DNA of 9,752 nucleotides, from NCBI GenBank assembly GCA_020028115.1, contig JAHWYA010000035.1, positions 1-9,752 on the forward strand, given 5' to 3'. This DNA comes from Anaeromyxobacter sp. (GTDB taxonomy: Bacteria; Myxococcota; Myxococcia; Myxococcales; Anaeromyxobacteraceae). Positions 5,676 through 9,752 of the stretch are shown here, in pieces (the stretch's first letter is position 1; every line of letters begins with the position of its first letter). The notes beneath the pieces are model-generated. The model did not search any database, had not been told where the DNA came from, and saw only the letters and a program-made list of their open reading frames with translations. Made by a program: the position numbers and the translations under genes.

Positions 5676-6827
5676 GTGCGGAACGCTCCGAAGAACCCGG
5701 CCCTGGGTCAGGTCCAGAAGAACCTGATGGTCGAGCTCGACGAGCGCCGGCGCGCCCTCGTCTCGGCGGGCAAGCGGCTCTTCGACTTCGGCCTCGGCGA
5801 TCCCAAGGAGCCGACCCCCGGCTTCGTGAAGGACGCCCTGCGGGCGGGCGTGCCCGACGTCTCGCAGTATCCGAGCGCGTTCGGATCGCCGGCCCTCCGC
5901 AAGGCCGCCGCGGGGTACCTCCGGCGCCGCTTCGGCGTGACGGTGGACCCGGAGACGCAGGTGCTCGCCTGCGCCGGCGCCAAGGAGGCGATCTTCCACC
6001 TGCCGCTCGCCTTCGCCGGCGACCCCCGGCGGCGCAAGGTCGTGATCCCCGACCCCGGCTACCCGACCTACGAGGTGGGCGCGCGCTTCGCGGGACTCGA
6101 GCCCGTGCTCGTCCCGCTCACCTCGAAGCGCCGCTTCCTCCTCGACCCGGAGGACGTCGGCGAGGACGTGCTCCGCGAGACGCTCGTCTTCTGGGTGAGC
6201 TACCCGCACAACCCGACCGGCGCCGTCGCGCCGCGCGACTACCTGCGCCGCGTCGGCGACGCCGCGAAGGAGTACGGGTTCGTCGTCGCGTCCGACGAGT
6301 GCTACGCGGACATCTACTTCGGCGCGCCGCCGCCCTCGATGCTCGAGGTGCAGGTCGAGAACGTCGTCGCGATCCACTCCTGCTCGAAGCGGAGCGGGAT
6401 GACCGGCTACCGCACCGGCTTCATGGCGGGCGACCCGGACCTCGTCGCGGTCCTCCGCAGGCTCCGGAGCCACCCGGGCGTCGCCTCGCCCGAGTTCGTC
6501 GGGCCGGCGGCGGTGGCCGCGTGGAGCGAGGACGCGCACGCGGCGGAGCGGCGCGAGCTCTTCAAGGCGAAGCGGGACCGGTTCCTGCGCTTCTTCGCCG
6601 AGCACGGCCTCGAGGCGGACGCCTCCGAGGCGACGCTGTACCTGTGGGTGAAGGTCCCCGCGGGCGAGACCTCCGGGAGCTACGCCCGGCGGCTGCTCGA
6701 GGAGGGGATCGTCGTCGCGCCGGGCACCGCCTTCGGCGCGGGCGAGGGCTACGTGCGGGTCGCGCTGGTGCCGACCCTCGCCGAGTGCGAGGAGGCGGTG
6801 CGCGCGTGGGCGAGGGTGAGGACATGA
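5676..6827 (+). CDS. dapC: N-succinyldiaminopimelate aminotransferase (class I/II, PLP)
   Basis: A fold-type I PLP aminotransferase of 383 residues from GTG 5676. An ATG at 5634 would give 397, but the extra residues use AT-rich codons and the ATG overlaps a TATAAT box. Neither start has a clear ribosome site. Motifs (GTG numbering): FGLGDPKEPTP near 38-48, YPHNPTG with the PLP-contacting Asn at 179, SDECY with D207 and Y210, the Schiff-base lysine K238 in SCSKRSGMTGYRTGF, and the substrate-carboxylate arginine in YVRVAL (R361). It is expected to transfer an amino group from glutamate to N-succinyl-2-amino-6-ketopimelate. The assignment rests on context: dapD and dapE follow directly, with an ATGA overlap to dapD. 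The family also includes LL-diaminopimelate aminotransferase (DapL), which would bypass dapD and dapE and so fits this operon less well. Confidence 0.87.
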   Translation: MRNAPKNPALGQVQKNLMVELDERRRALVSAGKRLFDFGLGDPKEPTPGFVKDALRAGVPDVSQYPSAFGSPALRKAAAGYLRRRFGVTVDPETQVLACAGAKEAIFHLPLAFAGDPRRRKVVIPDPGYPTYEVGARFAGLEPVLVPLTSKRRFLLDPEDVGEDVLRETLVFWVSYPHNPTGAVAPRDYLRRVGDAAKEYGFVVASDECYADIYFGAPPPSMLEVQVENVVAIHSCSKRSGMTGYRTGFMAGDPDLVAVLRRLRSHPGVASPEFVGPAAVAAWSEDAHAAERRELFKAKRDRFLRFFAEHGLEADASEATLYLWVKVPAGETSGSYARRLLEEGIVVAPGTAFGAGEGYVRVALVPTLAECEEAVRAWARVRT

Positions 6828-7648
6828 CGGACTTCCAGGACGTGCGGCGGCGGATCGAGACCGCCTGGGCCGATCGGACGAAGCTCTCCGATCCGATCTT
6901 CCAGGCGGCGGTGGTGCAGGCGCTGCACGGCCTCGATCGCGGCGAGCTGCGCGTCGCGGAGAAGGTGGACGGCAAGTGGACGGTGCACGCCTGGCTCATG
7001 CAGGCGGTGAACCTCTTCTTCGCGGTCTCCGGGATGGAGACCCAGGACTTCGGGCCGTTCCAGACGCGCGACAAGATCCCGCTCAAGAAGGACCTCGAGA
7101 AGGCGGGCGTGCGGGTCGTCCCCGGAGGCGTCGCGCGCTTCGGGTCGCACCTCGAGCCGGGCGCGGTCCTCCTGCCCGGGTTCGTGAACATCGGCGCGCG
7201 CGTCGGCGCGGGCTCGATGGTGGACACGTGGGCGACCGTCGGGTCGTGCGCCCAGGTCGGCGCGAACGTCCACCTCGCCGGCGGCGTCGGGATCGGCGGC
7301 GTGCTCGAGCCACCCGGAGCCCGCCCGAACATCATCGAGGACGGGTGCTTCATCGGGAGCCGCTGCATCATCGTGGAGGGCGCGCTCATCGAGGAGGAGG
7401 CGGTCCTCGGCGCGAACACCGTCATCACCGCCACGACCCCGATCATCGACGTGACCGGGCCGCAGGAGGTCGTCTACAAGGGCCGCGTCCCGCCGCGCTC
7501 GGTCGTCATCCCGGGCACGCGCCCGAAGCAGTACCCGGCGGGCACCTTCCAGATCCCGTGCGCGCTCATCGTCGGGAAGCGCAGCGCGGCCACGGACAAG
7601 AAGGTCTCGCTGAACCAGGCGCTCCGCGACTTCGAGGTCCAGGGCTGA
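6824..7648 (+). CDS. dapD: 2,3,4,5-tetrahydropyridine-2,6-dicarboxylate N-succinyltransferase
   Basis: 274 residues, the same length as E. coli DapD. It transfers succinyl from succinyl-CoA to tetrahydrodipicolinate, committing lysine/diaminopimelate synthesis to the succinylase branch. Residues 1-95 form the helical N-terminal domain (QDVRRRIETAWADR, ending KIPLKKDLEKAGVRVVPGG). Residues 105-235 form a left-handed beta helix of hexapeptide repeats, with the hallmark SMVDTWATVGSCAQVG (131-146, Asp134 in the catalytic position) and VHLAGGVGIGGVLEPP, then the IEDGCFIGSR and VEGALIEEEAVLGANT turns. The start ATG 6824 overlaps the dapC stop as ATGA, with GAGGGTGAGG just upstream, so translation is coupled. 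Confidence 0.97.
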   Translation: MTDFQDVRRRIETAWADRTKLSDPIFQAAVVQALHGLDRGELRVAEKVDGKWTVHAWLMQAVNLFFAVSGMETQDFGPFQTRDKIPLKKDLEKAGVRVVPGGVARFGSHLEPGAVLLPGFVNIGARVGAGSMVDTWATVGSCAQVGANVHLAGGVGIGGVLEPPGARPNIIEDGCFIGSRCIIVEGALIEEEAVLGANTVITATTPIIDVTGPQEVVYKGRVPPRSVVIPGTRPKQYPAGTFQIPCALIVGKRSAATDKKVSLNQALRDFEVQG

Positions 7649-7652
7649 GCGC

Positions 7653-8732
7653 GTGAGCGACGACGTCCGAGCGGCGCTCGCGCGGCGCACCGAGGCGCTC
7701 TGCGCGCGCCTGTCCCCCATCGGCAGCGAGCGGGAGCTCGCGGACGACGTGGAGGGGTGGGCGCGGCCGCGCTTCGGGCGGGTCGAGCGGGTGCTCAACT
7801 CCGTCGTCGTCCACGTCGACCCTCCGGGCTCCGGGCGGCCGGTGGTGGCGCTCTGCGGCCACCTCGACACGGTGCCGGTCCACGACGAGGACCGCCGGCC
7901 GCCGCGCCGCGAGGGGAGCCGCATCGTCGCGCCGGGCGCCTCCGACATGAAGGGCGGCGTCGCCGTCATGATGGAGCTCGCGGAGCGGCTGCCCGCCCGG
8001 GCGCGCTTCTGCGATCTCGTCCTCGTCCTCTACTCGCGGGAGGAGGGGCCGTACCTCGAGAACGAGCTCGGCGAGGTCCTGCGCGAGCCGTCGCGGATCG
8101 GCCGGCCCGACCTCGCCCTCTGCCTCGAGCCGACCGACAACGTGCTGCAGCTCGGCTGCGTCGGGTCGATCCACGGCACCTTCACCTTCGCCGGCCGGGC
8201 CGCCCACTCGGCGCGGCCGTGGCACGGCGACAACGCGGTCCACCGCGCCGGCGCGCTCCTCGTCGACCTCGCCGGGCGCGCGCCGCGCGAGGCCCGCTCC
8301 GGCGGCCAGGTCTTCCGCGAGGTCATGTCCGCCACCCGCATCGAGGGCGGGCGCGCCCGCAACGTCGTCCCCGACCGCTGCGCCGTGAACGTGAACTTCC
8401 GGTTCGCGCCGGACAAGCCGCTCGAGGCGGCGGCGGACGAGCTCCGCGCGCTCGGCGCGAGCCACGGCGCCGAGGTGGAGCTCGTCGACCTCGCGCCCGC
8501 GTGCCCCGCGTACGGGGACCACCCCCTCGTCCGCCGGCTCGTCGAGCGCACCGGCGTCGCGTCGGAGCCGAAGCAGGCCTGGACGGACGTCGCGCGGCTC
8601 GCGGCGCACGGCGTGCCCGCCGCGAACCTCGGGCCCGGCGCGACGTCCCAGGCGCACCAGCGCGGCGAGTGGGTGGACGTCGACGCCCTCGCGAGCGGGT
8701 ACGCGCTCTACGAGCGATTCCTCGGCGCGTAG
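7653..8732 (+). CDS. dapE: Succinyl-diaminopimelate desuccinylase (M20 family)
   Basis: A 359-residue di-zinc M20 peptidase-family enzyme that hydrolyses N-succinyl-LL-diaminopimelate. Visible active-site residues: H70 and D72 in GHLDTVP, bridging D98 in SDMKGG, the E131-E132 pair in SREEG (general base and metal ligand), E159 in CLEP, and the C-terminal metal ligand H335 in AHQRGEW. H185 in GRAAHSARPW, in the dimerisation/lid domain, is expected to reach the partner subunit's active site. The GTG start at 7653 lies 4 bases after the dapD stop, with AGGGCTGAG just ahead. The family includes other deacylases, but adjacency to dapD makes DapE the straightforward call. Confidence 0.95.
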   Translation: MSDDVRAALARRTEALCARLSPIGSERELADDVEGWARPRFGRVERVLNSVVVHVDPPGSGRPVVALCGHLDTVPVHDEDRRPPRREGSRIVAPGASDMKGGVAVMMELAERLPARARFCDLVLVLYSREEGPYLENELGEVLREPSRIGRPDLALCLEPTDNVLQLGCVGSIHGTFTFAGRAAHSARPWHGDNAVHRAGALLVDLAGRAPREARSGGQVFREVMSATRIEGGRARNVVPDRCAVNVNFRFAPDKPLEAAADELRALGASHGAEVELVDLAPACPAYGDHPLVRRLVERTGVASEPKQAWTDVARLAAHGVPAANLGPGATSQAHQRGEWVDVDALASGYALYERFLGA

Positions 8733-8748
8733 CCGCCACGCGAAACCC

Positions 8749-8753
8749 GGAGG
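8749..8753 (+). promoter_or_regulatory. Ribosome binding site fixing a GTG start
   Basis: GGAGG placed 5 bases before GTG 8759. It supports that GTG over the in-frame ATG at 8780, which would remove most of the hydrophobic leader. Confidence 0.65.
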
Positions 8754-8758
8754 CCTCC

Positions 8759-9334
8759 GTGGTCCTGCCCCTCCTCCTCATGACCCTCGCCGCCGCGCCC
8801 GCGCCCGGCGTGGCAGTGCGAATGCCGGTCCAGCCGGAGGAATCTGGACCGGAGCGAGCGGCCCCCCACTTCGAGTGGACCCAGGACTGGGACGAGTACG
8901 ACGACGAGGAGCGCCGGGACGACGACGAGGACGAGCGGCGCCCGCACGTGCTCCTCTCGGCCTGGGGAGGCGAGGCGCTCGCGGGCGCCGGCGCCGGCCG
9001 GAGCTCGTCCTTCTTCGCGGGCGAGGCGGCCTGGGCCTTCGACACGCTCGACCTCGGGCTCCAGTACGCCGGGTACCGCTCGCTCCGCGACGCGACGCGC
9101 GAGTGGACCCCGGTCGTGCTCACCCGCGTGACGCAGCGCTTCCGAACGCGGCGCGGCTTCGACGCGGCCTTCTCCCTCGGCCTCGGCGCGGGCCGGCCCG
9201 GCGGCTGGGTCGGCTGGTTCCAGGTGGCGCTCGGCGTGCGGTTCCCCATCGGGCCCCTCTTCCTGGGCGGGGAGCTCGCGTTCGAGCAGTACGACCTGCT
9301 GCGGCTGGGCGGCGGCGTGGGCGTCGCCTTCTAG
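8759..9334 (+). CDS. Small secreted, probably outer-membrane beta-barrel-like protein
   Basis: 191 residues, no family recognised. The first 17 residues (MVLPLLLMTLAAAPAPG) look like a short signal peptide with an Ala-rich cleavage region, although the usual N-terminal Lys or Arg is absent. Residues 38-61 form a striking acidic tract (WTQDWDEYDDEERRDDDEDERR). From about 62 the sequence alternates hydrophobic and polar residues with many Gly and aromatics (HVLLSAWGGEAL, SSFFAGEAAWAF, LDLGLQYAGYRS, FDAAFSLGLGAG, WFQVALGVRF, LFLGGELAFEQYDL, GGGVGVAF). It ends in Phe, as outer-membrane barrels that carry a BAM signal do. A six- to eight-stranded barrel is plausible, with the acidic tract as an N-terminal periplasmic or surface segment. 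It starts 26 bases after dapE and may share its transcript. Confidence 0.75.
   Translation: MVLPLLLMTLAAAPAPGVAVRMPVQPEESGPERAAPHFEWTQDWDEYDDEERRDDDEDERRPHVLLSAWGGEALAGAGAGRSSSFFAGEAAWAFDTLDLGLQYAGYRSLRDATREWTPVVLTRVTQRFRTRRGFDAAFSLGLGAGRPGGWVGWFQVALGVRFPIGPLFLGGELAFEQYDLLRLGGGVGVAF
8825..8852. repeat. Perfect 9-bp inverted repeat inside the barrel-like gene
   Basis: CCGGTCCAG (8825-8833) and CTGGACCGG (8844-8852) flank a 10-base loop that contains GGAGGA. It lies in the coding sequence just after the signal-peptide region. It could form a hairpin in the mRNA; chance is not excluded at this GC content. Confidence 0.55.
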
Positions 9335-9351
9335 AACTCGCCGGGTTGCAG
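9331..9351. promoter_or_regulatory. Operator-like dyad, copy 1
   Basis: CTAGAAC (9331-9337), 7-base spacer, GTTGCAG (9345-9351). The arms match as an inverted repeat at 5 of 7 positions. The site overlaps the stop codon of the barrel-like gene. A better copy with identical spacing begins 56 bases downstream. Likely target: the ArsR-remnant/dioxygenase transcript. Confidence 0.35.
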
Positions 9352-9386
9352 TCACCGGGGGGGCGGCGGCCGCGGGCCGGCGCCTT

Positions 9387-9407
9387 CTACAACCTCGTAA
9401 GTTGCAG
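9387..9407. promoter_or_regulatory. Operator-like dyad, copy 2
   Basis: CTACAAC (9387-9393), 7-base spacer, GTTGCAG (9401-9407). The arms match as an inverted repeat at 6 of 7 positions. The surrounding sequence (9381-9421) is an imperfect direct repeat of 9325-9360, sharing CGCCTTCTA, CTCG, GTTGCAG and a final GGGG. The AT-richer stretch GCTTTTCAC follows. It fits a winged-helix dimer site, but no regulator is proven. Confidence 0.4.
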
Positions 9408-9470
9408 CTTTTCACTCGGGGACCCATCGGGGACGCGCGCCGGCGTTGCCCCGGCCGCGCCCGGCGTTAC

Positions 9471-9486
9471 ATCGACGACCGTCGAT
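9471..9486. promoter_or_regulatory. 16-bp palindrome abutting the ArsR-like start codon
   Basis: ATCGACG (9471-9477), AC, CGTCGAT (9480-9486): a perfect 7-bp dyad ending directly before ATG 9487. A weak promoter, TTGCCC (9446-9451), 16-base spacer, TACATC (9468-9473), would place the dyad over the -10 and start site, where an autorepressor would bind. The palindrome is certain; promoter and operator roles are inference. Confidence 0.45.
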
Positions 9487-9558
9487 ATGCCTCCCGAGCC
9501 CCGCGAGTCCGCCGCCATCCGCGTCTCGAGCGCCCTCGCCGATCCGACGCGGAGATGA
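9487..9558 (+). pseudogene. Truncated ArsR-family regulator (N-terminal remnant, 23 codons)
   Basis: The frame reads MPPEPRESAAIRV...ALADPTRR and then stops (TGA 9556-9558). The phrase ALADPTRR is typical of the first helix of ArsR/SmtB-family winged-helix repressors, where it is normally followed by about 80 more residues including the DNA-recognition helix. Those are missing: the next gene starts in the overlapping ATGA. A deletion joining the regulator's head to the dioxygenase start would explain this. It may still be translated as a short leader that couples to the dioxygenase, whose own ribosome site is poorly spaced. Chance similarity of a 23-codon frame cannot be excluded. Confidence 0.5.
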
Positions 9559-9752
9559 GCCGCACCCCCGTCCTCTTCGTGTCGCACGGCGCGCCCACCG
9601 TCGCGCTCGAGCCCGGCGGCCTCGGGCCCGCGCTCGCGGGCTTCGCGGCGTCGATCGGCCGGCCGCGCGCCATCGTCGTCGTCTCGGCGCACTGGACCGC
9701 GCGCCGCGACGTGGGCGTCACCGCGGCGCCGCGGAACCGGATCGTGCACGAC
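9555..9752 (+). CDS. LigB/DODA-type class III extradiol dioxygenase (3' end outside window)
   Basis: The first 66 codons are visible and the frame is open at the right window edge. The sequence MSRTPVLFVSHGAPTVALEPGG... followed by RPRAIVVVSAHWTARRDVGVT and RIVHD matches the start of the DODA/YgiD branch of class III ring-cleaving dioxygenases. These use a non-haem metal to open catechol-type rings such as DOPA. The metal-ligand histidines expected in this part are present: H11 in SHGAP, H46 in SAHW, and H65 in the HD that normally begins an HDF motif. ATG 9555 overlaps the stop of the ArsR-like remnant as ATGA. The nearest purine run (GGAG, 9551-9554) touches the ATG, so initiation may depend on coupling. 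The true substrate cannot be told from this fragment. Confidence 0.88.
   Translation, partial: MSRTPVLFVSHGAPTVALEPGGLGPALAGFAASIGRPRAIVVVSAHWTARRDVGVTAAPRNRIVHD

Noticed and set aside
5619..6605. Upstream open extension of the sthA frame on the - strand, opposite dapC
   Set aside because: The sequence before MLHYDVVVIG is an antisense shadow of dapC; SthA proteins begin close to the FAD motif.
5676..6827. Calling the aminotransferase LL-diaminopimelate aminotransferase (DapL)
   Set aside because: DapL bypasses the succinylase steps, yet dapD and dapE follow in the same operon, so DapC is the better fit; sequence alone does not fully exclude it.

Overview
The window is very GC-rich, with strong G/C preference at third codon positions. 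Its gene content (SthA-type transhydrogenase diverging from a dapC-dapD-dapE cluster, an orphan ParA with a coiled-coil partner, an ECF sigma factor with a Cys-rich tail) suggests a myxobacterium, most like Anaeromyxobacter. That assignment is inference from composition and remembered gene content, not from a search.

Left arm (1-2477, + strand): three closely spaced genes. They encode the C-terminal part of a basic, low-complexity protein ending in a winged-helix-like domain, a ParA/MinD-type ATPase with an N-terminal helix-turn-helix-like segment, and a 325-residue coiled-coil protein starting 2 bases after the ATPase stop. No parB is present. The two flanking genes carry the same GTCCAG hexamer run, read in different frames, and the coiled-coil gene also contains a REP-like palindrome inside its coding sequence. 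The likeliest role is an intracellular positioning system, but the cargo is unknown.

Middle (2478-4187): an ECF sigma factor gene that appears to have lost one base near 3247, followed by a SnoaL-like small-domain gene. The frameshift joins the start of the sigma gene in frame with the SnoaL-like gene. A gene-free stretch of about 320 bases follows. It ends in a 14-bp hairpin that probably terminates the convergent sthA transcript.

Right arm: sthA (- strand) and dapC (+ strand) diverge from a short AT-rich promoter island near 5628-5662. The genes dapC, dapD and dapE are tightly coupled (ATGA overlap, then a 4-base gap) and give three consecutive steps of the succinylase branch of lysine/diaminopimelate synthesis, in the order succinyltransferase (DapD), aminotransferase (DapC), desuccinylase (DapE). 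A small secreted, probably outer-membrane, beta-barrel-like protein follows 26 bases later.

The right end holds two 21-bp dyads of the same design 56 bp apart, a third 16-bp palindrome, a 23-codon reading frame that looks like the beheaded start of an ArsR-family repressor, and the first 66 codons of a LigB/DODA-type extradiol dioxygenase that overlaps it by ATGA. No tRNA, rRNA, CRISPR array or transposase was seen.
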